64,000 nucleotides of DNA from the NCBI RefSeq assembly GCF_031582965.1, contig NZ_CP134049.1, positions 1,922,001 to 1,986,000 of the forward strand. The letters are read 5' to 3'. The notes below the pieces were generated by a model. That model searched no databases and was not told the origin of the DNA. It was given only the letters and a program-made list of their open reading frames with translations. Position 1 is the stretch's first letter. Each line of letters starts with the position of its first letter. The stretch is from Bacillus sp. NEB1478. Lineage in GTDB: Bacteria > Bacillota > Bacilli > Bacillales > Fictibacillaceae. Positions 1-10,504 of the stretch are shown here, piece by piece. A program made the position numbers and the translations under genes.

Positions 1-248
1 CCTCGGTAAACCAGATCGTTCCATTCAGGGATAAGGTTATTAATGGGGCAACCAGCTGCCGCCCCATTTATCTCAATACCAATATGGCAAAATGGTGTTC
101 CGCAATCCATGCATCTTGCACTTTGTCTTTTTAATGTATCTTCTGGCTGTTGTTCGGAATATTCCTTCCAATCTTTGAGCCTTTTGAGTGGAGACCTTTC
201 TTTTGTCTCTTCTCGGGGATATTCTAGAAAACCAGTTGGTTTACCCAT
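1..248 (-). CDS. gltD: Glutamate synthase small subunit (N-terminal part, cut by window edge)
   Basis: This is the first 82 codons of the NADPH-dependent small subunit of glutamate synthase, which passes electrons from NADPH through FAD and iron-sulfur clusters to the large subunit. The translation begins [14 protein letters not shown] and contains the cysteine pattern CMDCGTPFC followed by GCPINN, the N-terminal 4Fe-4S-binding region of this family. The rest of the gene, including the FAD and NAD domains, lies beyond position 1. An AAAGGAG ribosome site precedes the ATG. It sits 24 bp after gltB in the same direction, so the two are almost certainly cotranscribed. Confidence 0.93.
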   Translation of the reverse strand, partial: MGKPTGFLEYPREETKERSPLKRLKDWKEYSEQQPEDTLKRQSARCMDCGTPFCHIGIEINGAAAGCPINNLIPEWNDLVYR

Positions 249-272
249 CCTCATCTCTCCTTTCGTGTTTGT

Positions 273-3200
273 TTACTTTAAAATCAATTTAGTTGGTCCA
301 GGAATTCCGGATTGTTTCTTGGCTGCTGATTTGGCTGTAAAAGCATTCATAACTGCCTCTTGTTCAGTTAATCCCGCTTGTTTTTCATCATCGATTTTCT
401 TAATCATCTCTTTATAATCTTTCGGAATGACTTTAATAAAGTGTGATTGAGCAGTTTTCCAGTTTTCTAAAATAGCAGCTGCTTTTTGACTTTGTGTATA
501 AGCATAATGGTTTTGAATAAGCAGCTTAAGAGATTCTGATTCGTCCAGATCATTCAATCTCTCAAATTCAATGCCTTCCTTATTGCAAAGTCTTTTAAAT
601 AAGAGAGGTTGATGTGTGTAAACATAAGCGATTCCTCCGCTCATCCCTGCAGCAAAGTTCTTACCTGTATCTCCTAATACAACAACACGGCCGCCTGTCA
701 TATATTCACAGCCATGATCTCCGATTCCTTCGACGACAATATCAGCACCGCTGTTTCTAACTGCAAATCTTTCACCGGCAAGTCCGTTAATATATGCTTC
801 ACCGCTCGTTGCACCATAGAAAGCAACATTGCCGATGATCACATTGTCATCTGCTAAATAATCACTTGTTTTTGGTGGAGCAACGATCATCTTCCCGCCT
901 GAAAGTCCTTTACCGAAATAGTCATTGCTATCTCCGTTTAAATATAAGCTCATACCGCGTGGTACAAATGCACCGAAGCTTTGACCAGCTGAACCGTTAA
1001 ATGTAAGAGTAACTGTATCTTCTGGCAGTCCCTCTTCACCATATCGTTTCGTGATTTCACTACCAGCAATCGTTCCTGCAACACGGTTTGTATTTTTAAT
1101 AGGAAGATTCAATGACACAGGCTTTTTCTCTTCTAATGCCGTACTTAAAATTGGTAGGATCTCTTTAATATCTAAAGATTGTTCGATTTTGTGATCTTGT
1201 TTCGTCTGGCATGTTCTAACACCCTGAGCTTGATAAAGCAGCTTAGTTAGATCCAAGTGTTTCGCCTTCCAATGGTTCTTTGCACGTTCGCCAACCGTTA
1301 ACACATCAGTACGGCCTACCATTTCTTCGACTGTTCTAAAGCCAAGTAATGCCATGATTTCACGAATTTCTTCGGCTACAAATTTCATATAATTCACAAC
1401 GTGATCAGGGTCACCCATAAACTTCTTTCTCAACTCAGGGTTTTGAGTGGCAACACCTACCGGACAAGTATCTAAATGACATGCACGCATCATTACACAG
1501 CCTAATACAACAAGCGGGGCAGTTGCGAATCCGTATTCTTCAGCACCTAAGAGGGCTGCAAGAACTACGTCTTTACCAGTCATTAGTTTTCCATCAGTTT
1601 CCAGCGTTACACGTTCTCTAAGACCATTTAGCATCAGTGTTTGATGTGTTTCAGCAAGACCCAGCTCCCACGGAAGCCCAGTATGCTTAATACTTGTTTT
1701 TGGAGATGCACCAGTTCCTCCATCATAGCCGCTGATTACAATAACATCTGCTGCACCTTTTGCCACACCAGCTGCAATTGTACCAACACCTGATTTTGAA
1801 ACGAGTTTTACACTGATTCTTGCTTCACGGTTAGCGTTTTTAAGATCGTGTATAAGTTGAGCGATATCTTCAATTGAATAAATATCATGATGCGGAGGAG
1901 GCGAAATAAGTCCTACTCCCGGAGTCGAACCTCGAACATCTGCAACCCATGGATACACCTTATTTCCAGGGAGCTGTCCGCCTTCACCAGGTTTCGCACC
2001 TTGAGCCATCTTAATCTGAAGTTCATCTGCGTTCACAAGATAATGACTCTTAACACCGAATCTTCCAGACGCAACTTGTTTAATAGCGCTTCGTCGATTA
2101 TTGCCTTTCTCGTCAGGAATAAATCGATTAGGATCTTCTCCACCTTCACCGCTGTTGCTTTTTCCGCCTAATCGGTTCATTGCAATTGCAAGTGACTCGT
2201 GAGCTTCTTGGCTTAATGATCCGAATGACATAGCCCCTGTCTTAAATCGTTTAACGATCTCTTCAACAGGTTCGACTTCCTCAAGTGGTATGCTTTTCAC
2301 ATCAGATTTGAACGAAAACAAATTTCTTAAAAACGTCGTACGTTCATCGTCAGCAAGTTTTGAAAATGTTTTAAATAGAGAATAATCATTTTTTCGGCAA
2401 GCCCACTGTAAAGTGTGTATTGTTTTTGGATTAAATGCATGATGCTCTCCAGTGCTTCTCCATTGAAAATCACTTCCTGATTCAAGTGTATCTTCAATTG
2501 TCTCTACAAAGCCTTGCTGATGTCTTAATTGTGCTTCTTTCTCAATTTCTTTAAGTGTAATTCCATTAATTTGAGAAGCGGTAGCTGGAAAATATCGATC
2601 GATAACTTCTTTGCCGATTCCGACTGCCTCAAAGATTTGAGCTCCACGGTAACTTTGGACCGTTGAAATTCCCATCTTAGACATCACTTTTACAATGCCG
2701 TCTGTAACACCTTTTTTATACTTGCTTATCGTTTCTTGAAGAGAAAGATTAATGTGGCCATCTTTAATTGCCTCTTCGTAAGTTTTGTAAGTTAAATAAG
2801 GATGAATAGCGTCAGCGCCATATCCAATTAAAGCCGCAAAGTGGTGAACTTCTCGTACTTCGCCTGATTCAACTATTAAGCTTACTTTTGTTCGCAAACC
2901 TTGTTGAACAAGGAAATGGTGCAGTGAACTTACTGCTAGTAAAACAGGAATTGGCGAGTTTGATTGGGTCATTTCACGATCAGATAAAATGAGTAATGAA
3001 GCTCCATCAAAAATTGCTTTTTCTGCTTCTTGATGAAAGGAAATAATCGTATTATCTAAATCTTCTGAAAAAAGAGTGTGTAAGATAGCTGTTTTAAAAT
3101 CAGAAATATCGTTCTTTTTTATTTGATCGAATTCATTTGTTGTTAATACTGGTGAGTCCAATTGTATTCTGCGTGCGTTCTGTGGACCAGGGTGAAGCAG

Positions 3201-4829
3201 ATTTCCCTCTGCACCTAATAATGTCATTGTTGAAGTAACAATTTTTTCCCGGATAGCATCAATCGGCGGATTTGTTACTTGAGCAAATAATTGTTTGAAA
3301 TAGTTAAAAAGCGATTGTGGTCTGTCGGATAAAACGGCTAACGGTGTATCGTTCCCCATTGAACCAATCGGGTCTTTACCTTCTGTAATTACCGGAAGCA
3401 AATATTTATGAATATCTTCATACGTATATCCGAAGGCTTTTTGTCTTTTTCGGATCTCATCCAGGTGAATAGTTGACTCTTCTGCTTCATCATCTAAGTG
3501 GAGAAGCCCGTTTGTAAGCCAAGCGTCATAAGGATGTTCACCTGCCATTTCCGTTTTAATCTCATTGTCAGTAATGATGCGTCCTTCTTCTAAATCAATA
3601 AGGAGCATACGACCTGGACTCAAACGTTCTTTGTAAAGTACGTTTTCCTCAGCAACGTCTATTACACCTACTTCTGATGAAAAGATAATATAATCATCTT
3701 TCGTTACATAATATCTCGCAGGACGCAATCCGTTTCGATCCAAAATCGCCCCGATTTGTTTTCCGTTTGTAAATGATATAGCTGTCGGTCCATCCCATGG
3801 CTCCATTAAGCAGCTATGGAATTCGTAAAAAGCACGCCTATCTTGTTCTAAATGCGGGTTTTCACTCCATGGTTCAGGAATCATCATCATAGCTGTATGT
3901 GAAGGCTTTCTGCCCGCAAGTACTAGAAACTCAAATGCCTGGTCTAAAATGGACGAGTCACTTCCGTCAGCATCTAAGATTGGCAGCAGCTTGTCGATAT
4001 CATCTCCAAATGCTTCAGAAACAAATTGTTTTTCACGTGCTTTCATCCAATTCATATTTCCTTGAAGGGTGTTAATCTCACCATTATGGATGAGATAACG
4101 GTTTGGATGTGCGCGTTCCCAAGTCGGGAACGTGTTTGTGCTAAAACGGGAATGCACTAAAGCGAATGGGGACACAAAATCCTCATCTTGCAAGTCCAGA
4201 TAAAATGCATCTACTTGTTCTGGCGTAAGGAGCCCTTTATAGACAATGGTTTGAGAAGATAGACTTGCAAAATAAGTTTGAAGTCCATTCTTTCGCGCCC
4301 AATGTTCTGCTTGTTTACGGATAACGAACAATTTACGTTCAAAAACAAGTTCGTCTGTAATAGAGTCATTACATGCTATGAAAACTTGTTTGACAACTGG
4401 ACAGGTTTTTTGAGCTTTTTCACCGATCGATTCTGTTGCAACGGGAACGGTTCTCCATTCAATTAATGTCTGTCCTTCTTGTTGAATAAAATAATTAATT
4501 TGCTTTTCGAGTGTTTGTTGTGCCTCTTTGTCTTTTGGAAAGAAGATCATGCCCACTCCATAACGTCCTTTTGCAGGAAGTTGTTTTTTTAATACTTTAT
4601 TAAAAAAACGGTGGGGTAATTTTGTCATTAAGCCAGCACCATCACCTGTTAATGGATCACTTCCTTGTCCTCCGCGGTGATCTAGCTGGCATAGCATATG
4701 AAGTCCTTGTTTTACTATTTGATGGGTAGCATGCCCTTTTAGATGAGCGTATAGACCAATACCACAAGCATCATGTTCGAATTGTGGCTGGTATAGTCCC
4801 TGTGGCTTTGGTAAATGACTGAATGTCAT
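273..4829 (-). CDS. gltB: Glutamate synthase (NADPH) large subunit
   Basis: This 1518-residue subunit releases ammonia from glutamine, channels it, and condenses it with 2-oxoglutarate to make two glutamates. The N-terminal amidotransferase begins at Cys22 in DACGIG; the preceding 21 residues would be a removed propeptide, as is usual in this family. A central domain, an FMN-binding synthase domain (motifs KSNSGEGGEDP, GTGASPKTS) and a C-terminal glycine-repeat beta-helix domain follow. The CHLDTCPVG cysteines belong to the 3Fe-4S site. Length is normal. The start has a strong AAGGGGGAG ribosome site. It is named gltA in B. subtilis. It is divergent from gltC, which is expected to activate it. 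Confidence 0.98.
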   Translation of the reverse strand: MTFSHLPKPQGLYQPQFEHDACGIGLYAHLKGHATHQIVKQGLHMLCQLDHRGGQGSDPLTGDGAGLMTKLPHRFFNKVLKKQLPAKGRYGVGMIFFPKDKEAQQTLEKQINYFIQQEGQTLIEWRTVPVATESIGEKAQKTCPVVKQVFIACNDSITDELVFERKLFVIRKQAEHWARKNGLQTYFASLSSQTIVYKGLLTPEQVDAFYLDLQDEDFVSPFALVHSRFSTNTFPTWERAHPNRYLIHNGEINTLQGNMNWMKAREKQFVSEAFGDDIDKLLPILDADGSDSSILDQAFEFLVLAGRKPSHTAMMMIPEPWSENPHLEQDRRAFYEFHSCLMEPWDGPTAISFTNGKQIGAILDRNGLRPARYYVTKDDYIIFSSEVGVIDVAEENVLYKERLSPGRMLLIDLEEGRIITDNEIKTEMAGEHPYDAWLTNGLLHLDDEAEESTIHLDEIRKRQKAFGYTYEDIHKYLLPVITEGKDPIGSMGNDTPLAVLSDRPQSLFNYFKQLFAQVTNPPIDAIREKIVTSTMTLLGAEGNLLHPGPQNARRIQLDSPVLTTNEFDQIKKNDISDFKTAILHTLFSEDLDNTIISFHQEAEKAIFDGASLLILSDREMTQSNSPIPVLLAVSSLHHFLVQQGLRTKVSLIVESGEVREVHHFAALIGYGADAIHPYLTYKTYEEAIKDGHINLSLQETISKYKKGVTDGIVKVMSKMGISTVQSYRGAQIFEAVGIGKEVIDRYFPATASQINGITLKEIEKEAQLRHQQGFVETIEDTLESGSDFQWRSTGEHHAFNPKTIHTLQWACRKNDYSLFKTFSKLADDERTTFLRNLFSFKSDVKSIPLEEVEPVEEIVKRFKTGAMSFGSLSQEAHESLAIAMNRLGGKSNSGEGGEDPNRFIPDEKGNNRRSAIKQVASGRFGVKSHYLVNADELQIKMAQGAKPGEGGQLPGNKVYPWVADVRGSTPGVGLISPPPHHDIYSIEDIAQLIHDLKNANREARISVKLVSKSGVGTIAAGVAKGAADVIVISGYDGGTGASPKTSIKHTGLPWELGLAETHQTLMLNGLRERVTLETDGKLMTGKDVVLAALLGAEEYGFATAPLVVLGCVMMRACHLDTCPVGVATQNPELRKKFMGDPDHVVNYMKFVAEEIREIMALLGFRTVEEMVGRTDVLTVGERAKNHWKAKHLDLTKLLYQAQGVRTCQTKQDHKIEQSLDIKEILPILSTALEEKKPVSLNLPIKNTNRVAGTIAGSEITKRYGEEGLPEDTVTLTFNGSAGQSFGAFVPRGMSLYLNGDSNDYFGKGLSGGKMIVAPPKTSDYLADDNVIIGNVAFYGATSGEAYINGLAGERFAVRNSGADIVVEGIGDHGCEYMTGGRVVVLGDTGKNFAAGMSGGIAYVYTHQPLLFKRLCNKEGIEFERLNDLDESESLKLLIQNHYAYTQSQKAAAILENWKTAQSHFIKVIPKDYKEMIKKIDDEKQAGLTEQEAVMNAFTAKSAAKKQSGIPGPTKLILK

Positions 4830-4900
4830 CGGTTACTCCCCCTTCACGTTTTAAACTTAATGTTCAAAACTTTCTTTCATTTAGTTTAGGTTTTATAATT

Positions 4901-4947
4901 AATCTAAACAATATATAATTTAGATTAAAATAATCTCGAATTGAGAA
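4901..4947. promoter_or_regulatory. Candidate GltC operator region between gltB and gltC
   Basis: Two dyads lie in the divergent intergenic region. One is AATCTAAA (4901-4908) with TTTAGATT (4919-4926), ten bases apart and enclosing a TATAAT hexamer at 4914-4919. The other is ATCTC (4933-4937), five bases, then GAGAA (4943-4947). An ATCTC-N5-GAGA(T) arrangement fits what I recall of the GltC boxes of B. subtilis, so autoregulation of gltC and activation of gltB are likely. The assignment is by pattern only. Confidence 0.6.
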
Positions 4948-4979
4948 TGATTAATAAAAGTAAAGGTGTTGACGATGAA

Positions 4980-5882
4980 ATGGAGATTCGACAATTACAA
5001 TATTTTATCGAAGTAGCAGAACGTGAACATGTATCTGAAGCAGCACTTGCCCTTCATGTCGCTCAATCAGCTGTAAGCCGACAAATTGCGAATTTAGAAA
5101 CAGAGTTGGGTGTAGACCTTTTTGAACGAGAAGGGAGAAACATCAAGCTCTCTCCTGTAGGAAAATTATTCTTACAACATGCAAAATCCGCTATTAAAGC
5201 GATAGACCATGCAAAAAAGCAGATTGAAGAATACTTAGACCCTGAAAGAGGTACAATTAAAATCGGCTTTCCAACTAGCCTTGCAGGTCAACTGCTTCCA
5301 ACTGTTGTTTCAGCCTTTAAAAGAGAGCATCCCCATATTGCTTTCCATTTAAGACAAGGTTCTTATCATTTTTTAACAGAAAGCGTTAAGAATGGTGATA
5401 TTGATCTTGCGTTTCTTGGTCCAGTACCCAAAAATGACCCTGACTTAGAGGGGAATATTTTATTTACAGAAAAAATTTCAGCATTGTTACCCGATCAGCA
5501 CCCATTATCAGATAAAAAAAGATTATTATTGAACGATTTAAGAAATGATGATTTTGTCCTGTTCCCCGAAGGATATATCTTACGAGAAGTAGTAGTGAAT
5601 GCATGTAAGGAATCAGGCTTTTTACCTAAGATCGCTTGTGAAGGAGAGGATTTAGATGCGATCAAAGGGCTAGTTACTGCAGGTATGGGTGTAACACTTT
5701 TACCCGATAGTTCCATAAGTGAAACTAAACCGCGTTTTACCGTCAAAGTCCCTATTGAAATTCCGGATGTTAGAAGGACGGTTGGATTGATAACTCCCAG
5801 GGGGCGTGAATTAGCACCTGCTGAACAAGTTTTTTTTGAATTCGTAATTCACTTCTTTTCAGTGCTAGAACAATACAAATAA
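4980..5882 (+). CDS. gltC: LysR-type regulator of glutamate synthase
   Basis: GltC activates the glutamate synthase operon in response to 2-oxoglutarate and represses its own gene. The 300-residue protein starts MEIRQLQYFIEVAEREHVSE, with a winged helix-turn-helix at about residues 1-60 (QSAVSRQIANLE) and a LysR effector domain from about 90 to 295. The length equals B. subtilis GltC. An upstream in-frame ATG at 4941 exists, but AAAGG just before 4980 and family alignment favour the later ATG. The divergent position next to gltB is the conserved arrangement. Confidence 0.95.
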   Translation: MEIRQLQYFIEVAEREHVSEAALALHVAQSAVSRQIANLETELGVDLFEREGRNIKLSPVGKLFLQHAKSAIKAIDHAKKQIEEYLDPERGTIKIGFPTSLAGQLLPTVVSAFKREHPHIAFHLRQGSYHFLTESVKNGDIDLAFLGPVPKNDPDLEGNILFTEKISALLPDQHPLSDKKRLLLNDLRNDDFVLFPEGYILREVVVNACKESGFLPKIACEGEDLDAIKGLVTAGMGVTLLPDSSISETKPRFTVKVPIEIPDVRRTVGLITPRGRELAPAEQVFFEFVIHFFSVLEQYK

Positions 5883-5972
5883 ATTTATGAAGCAATGAGC
5901 ACTGTTAAAATGATGGTGTTGAAAATCCTTGGAATTTAAACAACGGTGTTTAATAGAGACGAGTATTAAAAA

Positions 5973-6024
5973 AAGCTAACTTCTAAAGCCGAATTCGGCC
6001 TTAGAAGTTAGCTTAATTTTTTTA
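5973..6024. terminator. Bidirectional intrinsic terminator between gltC and yjgD
   Basis: A long inverted repeat (arms starting AAGCTAACTTCTAA and ending TTAGAAGTTAGCTT, with an inner GCCGAATTCGGC) is followed by AATTTTTTT on the plus side and preceded by A-rich sequence for the minus side. It serves two convergent genes. Confidence 0.85.
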
Positions 6025-6026
6025 AG

Positions 6027-6572
6027 TTATTCAAGTGTCTTGTTTTTCGTTTGATTCACGCGCTGTTCCTGTGTATCTTGATTGGTTTTTTCATAATCCT
6101 CTGTGTCCTGCCCCATACCTTTTAAAAATTGAAGCAGCAAAGTGATCGATTTATTGATTTCTGGATCTTTCAGGGACCGTACTATGTCTAAATAACCTGT
6201 TTTTTCCTCAGTATCTTTATGTTCTGCAATGCGGGCAATACCGGAATTGAATTTTAATAAAAACGGCTCTAATTGTTTTACATTGATCATGCCTAATGAA
6301 CCTGATAACAATAGGAGGTTTTTAAGCGTATTTGTGTTTTCTGGTTTATCCATTGCTTTAATGGCAATTTCCAACACTTTGTCACCCTGACCAAATAACC
6401 CGTTAAGCAATGAAAGGATTCCTTTATCTTGCATGTGGTTCATGATTTCAAGGGTTTGCAAAATTGCGTCTTTATTTTTTATTAAAGCATTTTCTACTTC
6501 TAGCAAATCATTTTTTCGCTTTTGTTCCTCTGTCACAGGTATTTTATGAACGTTCTTAATCGCTTTAGCCAT
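6027..6572 (-). CDS. yjgD: DUF1641 family protein, YjgD-like
   Basis: This 181-residue soluble protein matches the DUF1641 family, whose genes accompany formate-dehydrogenase-like oxidoreductases in Bacillus. Its biochemical role is not established to my knowledge. The predicted protein is mainly helical, with a basic N terminus and a polar Gln/Thr/Lys-rich tail. It overlaps the 3' end of the oxidoreductase gene by 8 bp, so translational coupling is likely and a dedicated accessory or partner role is inferred. Confidence 0.85.
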   Translation of the reverse strand: MAKAIKNVHKIPVTEEQKRKNDLLEVENALIKNKDAILQTLEIMNHMQDKGILSLLNGLFGQGDKVLEIAIKAMDKPENTNTLKNLLLLSGSLGMINVKQLEPFLLKFNSGIARIAEHKDTEEKTGYLDIVRSLKDPEINKSITLLLQFLKGMGQDTEDYEKTNQDTQEQRVNQTKNKTLE

Positions 6573-9531
6573 GTTGGTTTCGCTCCTTCTTCACAACATC
6601 TCCAGGGAAGATATAGTCTTTGCGAGCCCATTTTTTATCCACTTCTACCCCAATTTGCGGTTGCGGATTCCCATATCTGAAGTTTATTTTTGGAAGAGGG
6701 TTAACCCCTTCTACCTGCAGGATTTCAAGCTTCGCGCTCGTTTCCTTATATGCAGGTGTATCCGTATCTTTATCAGAGTGGCTACTTGTCAGTAAATTAA
6801 TCGAAGCTTCTCCGCTGTCGTTCATTGGCAGGTAAACTTCTTTCCCTTTAACTCTGTCAGTTATCAAACAGTGAACTTTTACACTTCCATAAGGAGAAGA
6901 TAAGCGTACGAGCGTTCCATCTTTAATTCCCCTCTCATCAGCGAGAACTCTCGAAATCTCCAGAAAGGTATTTGGTGTCTTAGATGTAATTCCCTCAGAC
7001 TTATAGGTCATATTTCCTTCATGAAAGTGTTCTAACAGCCTTCCATTGTTCACATGGATATCGTACTCTTCACCAAATTCCTTCGGCTCAGTCCAATCGA
7101 CTGGAAATAATTTCGCTTTTCGATCGTCAAATGGAAATCCTTTTGTGAAGAGAACGGGTGTATCCGTTCCATCTGGAGCCACTGGCCATTGAAGACTGTT
7201 ATATCCTTCTAATCTTTCATAAGAAACACCGGCGAATAATGGTGCTAATTGTGCAGCTTCAGCCATTATGTCACTTGGATGTGTGTAATTCCATCCAGCA
7301 CCCAAACGGTTCGCTATTTCTTGAATGATTTTCCAGTCAGGTTTTGAATCGCCAAGAGGTTCAAGTACCTGATACAGCCTTTGGATTCGTCGTTCAGTGT
7401 TCGTAAATGTCCCTTCTTTTTCAAGACTTGGACTTGCAGGCAGCACCACATCGGCAAATTCAGCTGTTCTCGTTAAAAACAAATCTTGTACAACAAAAAA
7501 ATCTAGTTTTTCGTATGCAGCATGGACGTGGTTAATGTTCGAATCTACAATCCCCATGTCTTCTCCTTTTAAATACATGGCTTTCACATTTCCATCCATA
7601 ATTCCTTGAACCATTTCATGATTGTTTAGACCCGGTTCCTCAGGAATTTTTACACCCCATGCTTGTTCGTATTTTGCTCTTACTTTTTCATCTGCTACTT
7701 TTTCATAAGAAGGCAAACGGTCAGGCATGCTTCCAAAATCACTTGCGCCTTGAACGTTATTATGACCTCGAAGCGGATAAGAACCAACGCCTGGACGACC
7801 ATAGTTCCCTGTTACAAGCAATAGATTTGAAATTGCCGTGCTTGTATCACTGCCGCCCATATGCTGTGTGACACCCATAGCCCAAAGAATACATACACTT
7901 TTTGATTTAGAAATTGTTTCAGCAATATGAATCATAGATTCTTGAGAAAGACCAGTTGTCGCTTCTGCATACTCAAGCGTGAATTTTTCAAGATTTTGTG
8001 TGAATTCTTTTAAACCATTTACATGTTTACTTAAAAATTCATGGTCTGCCCATCCTTTATCCAGGATATATTTTGTAACTGCAGACAGCCATACCAAATC
8101 AGAACCTGCCCGGGGCTGTATAAAGAGATCTGCACGATCTGCCATTTCATGCTTGCGCAGGTCTGCTACGATTAGCTTTTGATTGTGCAATTTGTGAGAG
8201 CGTTTAATTCGTGTTGCCAAAACCGGATGAGATTCAGAAGTGTTAGAACCTATGACAATAATAAGTTCTGACTTCTCGATATCCTTAATGGATCCTGAAT
8301 CTCCACCGTGCCCAACGGTTCTAAACAGCCCCATAGTGGCTGGTGTTTGACAATAACGAGAGCAGTTATCAATATTATTTGTACCAATAACAGCTCGAGC
8401 TAACTTTTGCATCAAATAGGATTCTTCATTCGTACATTTTGATGAACTGATAAATGTTAAAGCTTGTGATCCATATTGAGTTTTTATTTCGGTAAACTTA
8501 GCAGCGATCAGATTTAAGGCTTCATCCCAAGAAGCTTCCCTAAATGAATTTCCTTCACGTATTAATGGTTTTGTTAATCGTTCTTCACTATTAACATAAT
8601 CCCAACCAAATTTTCCTTTTATACATGTGGAAATTCCATTAGCAGGTGCATCAATTGTGGGTTCAATTTTTAATATTTTTCTTTCCTTTGTCCATACGTC
8701 AAAACTGCATCCTACCCCACAAAATGTGCATACAGTTTTCGTCTTTTTAATGCGTTGTTCACGCATCGCTGATTCCATATCCGAAATTGCCAAGATTGAT
8801 CCGTATCCTGTCTCTACACCCTTTGTAATTTCAATCATTGGACGCAGTGTTTCTCTGTTGATTCCAGTCATATATCCTGCTTCGCCCTCCATACCTTTTT
8901 CCATCATGGCATTACAAGGACAAACAGTAGAACAGTGTCCGCATGAAACACAAGATGATTCATTGATAGGAACGTCTTTGTCCCAAATTACACGTGGCCT
9001 TTCTCGCTCCCAATCAATTGACAAGGTTTCAGTCACTTGAACATCCTGACAGGCTTCTACACAGCGACCGCACAATATACACTGATCAGGGTCATACCTG
9101 TAAAAGGGGTTTGAACGATCCACTTCATATGGTTTGTGATCAAACGGAATACTTTGATGATTAATTTTCATCTCTTTTACGGTGTTATGTACTTCGCAGG
9201 TGCCATTGTTATAATCGCAAACCGTACAATAGAGTTCATGGTTAAAAAGTATCCTGTCCATCCCAATCACTTGAGCTTCTATTACTTCATCTGAACAGGT
9301 ATCAACTTCATCGCCTTCTTTTAACTTTGTTGAACATGCCCTAACAAATTCACCGTTTATTTTTACAATACATGTGTCGCAAGTTTCAATAGGTCCTAGA
9401 CTTGGATGATAGCAAACGTGGGGTACCTGTGTTGCCGTATTAGATAGAAGATTTAAAATGGTTTGCTTATCTTTTGCTTTTACTTCTGAGCCATTAATTT
9501 TTACAAAATAAGGTTCTGACAATTCTTTCAC
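6565..9531 (-). CDS. yjgC: Molybdopterin oxidoreductase, formate dehydrogenase alpha-like
   Basis: This 988-residue protein resembles the NAD-type formate dehydrogenase catalytic subunit. From the N terminus it has a 2Fe-2S ferredoxin-like domain ([15 protein letters not shown]), a His/Cys cluster segment (HELYCTVC), two 4Fe-4S motifs ([22 protein letters not shown]), then a molybdopterin domain opening with CTFCGVGC at about residue 268 and a C-terminal molydopterin-binding barrel. At the metal-ligand position ([10 protein letters not shown]) it has cysteine where some enzymes use selenocysteine. No diaphorase subunit gene is adjacent, so the electron partner is unknown. Formate as substrate is inferred by family. 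Confidence 0.9.
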   Translation of the reverse strand: MKELSEPYFVKINGSEVKAKDKQTILNLLSNTATQVPHVCYHPSLGPIETCDTCIVKINGEFVRACSTKLKEGDEVDTCSDEVIEAQVIGMDRILFNHELYCTVCDYNNGTCEVHNTVKEMKINHQSIPFDHKPYEVDRSNPFYRYDPDQCILCGRCVEACQDVQVTETLSIDWERERPRVIWDKDVPINESSCVSCGHCSTVCPCNAMMEKGMEGEAGYMTGINRETLRPMIEITKGVETGYGSILAISDMESAMREQRIKKTKTVCTFCGVGCSFDVWTKERKILKIEPTIDAPANGISTCIKGKFGWDYVNSEERLTKPLIREGNSFREASWDEALNLIAAKFTEIKTQYGSQALTFISSSKCTNEESYLMQKLARAVIGTNNIDNCSRYCQTPATMGLFRTVGHGGDSGSIKDIEKSELIIVIGSNTSESHPVLATRIKRSHKLHNQKLIVADLRKHEMADRADLFIQPRAGSDLVWLSAVTKYILDKGWADHEFLSKHVNGLKEFTQNLEKFTLEYAEATTGLSQESMIHIAETISKSKSVCILWAMGVTQHMGGSDTSTAISNLLLVTGNYGRPGVGSYPLRGHNNVQGASDFGSMPDRLPSYEKVADEKVRAKYEQAWGVKIPEEPGLNNHEMVQGIMDGNVKAMYLKGEDMGIVDSNINHVHAAYEKLDFFVVQDLFLTRTAEFADVVLPASPSLEKEGTFTNTERRIQRLYQVLEPLGDSKPDWKIIQEIANRLGAGWNYTHPSDIMAEAAQLAPLFAGVSYERLEGYNSLQWPVAPDGTDTPVLFTKGFPFDDRKAKLFPVDWTEPKEFGEEYDIHVNNGRLLEHFHEGNMTYKSEGITSKTPNTFLEISRVLADERGIKDGTLVRLSSPYGSVKVHCLITDRVKGKEVYLPMNDSGEASINLLTSSHSDKDTDTPAYKETSAKLEILQVEGVNPLPKINFRYGNPQPQIGVEVDKKWARKDYIFPGDVVKKERNQHG

Positions 9532-9632
9532 CCTTTCAAACTGTTATAAATATACAAATAATTCAGTCATTAATTTTTCGTTCCCTTATCGTTTTCTCCC
9601 TAAACAATTCATCATAATCATGACAAAACAAA

Positions 9633-9653
9633 AAACGCTCGTAATGAGCGTTT
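9633..9653 (-). terminator. Intrinsic terminator after the HEPN-like/CBS gene
   Basis: AAACGCTC and GAGCGTTT flank a five-base loop. On the minus strand the hairpin is followed by a T-rich run. Confidence 0.8.
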
Positions 9654-9660
9654 ATATTAA

Positions 9661-10398
9661 TTATTCTAAATCTATTTCGATTAGATCATAAGATGTGACA
9701 ATTCCTAGTGGTTTTTCATTTTCACTGCCATTTAATGTAATAATGATCGCTTCGAGTTTTTTGCCATCTTTATGGAAGTTTTCGAAAATTTCTTCTGCTT
9801 TAAAAATACTGGATGTTTTAGATATAAAAGCAACTAGCTGCTTTTCTTCTCTGTTGGCGATATCAGAAATTTTTGCGTTATTTAAATCAATAACTTGATC
9901 GGCAAGACGGTCAGTAAGCCAATTTAAAATGTATGTAGCTGTTAATAACCATAGATATTCTCCTTTTTCATTGTAAACTGGAAACCGCGAATATGAGGTT
10001 TCGCGAATACAGCTCAGTACATCTGCTAGACAGTCATTTTCTTTAAAATGATGAACATTTTTGGTTGCAATATTAAGTGCGATCTCAGGTTTCATAAAAT
10101 AACCTGCAACTTTCTCTATTCTTTCTACGATATCTAAATGTGGCTCAGCGATGTAAAAATCATGATCTACTTTTTCATGTACAATTGCATTTCTGAGTTT
10201 GGCGAATTGACAAAGCTCATTATAGAACGAACGAATGAGGGAATGTTTTTTCATACCATTTTCTACCAATTGCTTAAATCTATCATCACAAGTATCTTTG
10301 ACTTTTTCAATTAAACATTTATGAATTTGATTGAATGCAATTTCAAACCTGTCGGATAAAGAATTTTCACTTTTTGTCTTCATCTTGGCTACAACCAT
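9661..10398 (-). CDS. CBS-pair protein with N-terminal HEPN-like domain
   Basis: The 245-residue protein has two recognisable parts. Residues 1-100 are helical and contain KLRNAIVHEK, which matches the R-x4-H signature of HEPN domains, often RNases or toxin parts. Residues about 103-245 look like a CBS pair (SRFPVYNEKGEYLWLLTATYIL; EAIIITLNGSENEKPLGIVTSYDL), a module that senses adenine nucleotides or cyclic di-AMP. The ATG at 10398 was chosen because AAGGAG lies eight bases upstream; an in-frame start at 10458 lacks one. It is monocistronic, with its own terminator. The function is unknown; a nucleotide-controlled regulator is an inference. Confidence 0.75.
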   Translation of the reverse strand: MVVAKMKTKSENSLSDRFEIAFNQIHKCLIEKVKDTCDDRFKQLVENGMKKHSLIRSFYNELCQFAKLRNAIVHEKVDHDFYIAEPHLDIVERIEKVAGYFMKPEIALNIATKNVHHFKENDCLADVLSCIRETSYSRFPVYNEKGEYLWLLTATYILNWLTDRLADQVIDLNNAKISDIANREEKQLVAFISKTSSIFKAEEIFENFHKDGKKLEAIIITLNGSENEKPLGIVTSYDLIEIDLE

Positions 10399-10471
10399 TT
10401 TTCTATCTCTCCTTATTATTTGAGCTACCCTCTTACTACCCTTAAATAATAAGAACATAAACGTAAATAAA

Positions 10472-10499
10472 AAAACCTGCTCTAATACGAACAGGTTTT
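10472..10499 (-). terminator. Intrinsic terminator after the GNAT gene
   Basis: AAAACCTG pairs with CAGGTTTT across a 12-base loop, with an A-run on the plus strand that becomes the U-tract of the minus-strand transcript. It also lies just upstream of the HEPN-like/CBS gene and insulates it. Confidence 0.75.
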
Positions 10500-10504
10500 A
10501 CATT

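Noticed and set aside
43..417. Plus-strand open frame opposite gltD and gltB
   Set aside because: It is antisense to clear coding sequence of both genes and has no supporting signal.
8627..9040. Plus-strand open frame of 137 codons opposite yjgC
   Set aside because: It lies wholly inside a well-supported iron-sulfur/molybdopterin gene and has no ribosome site or family resemblance.
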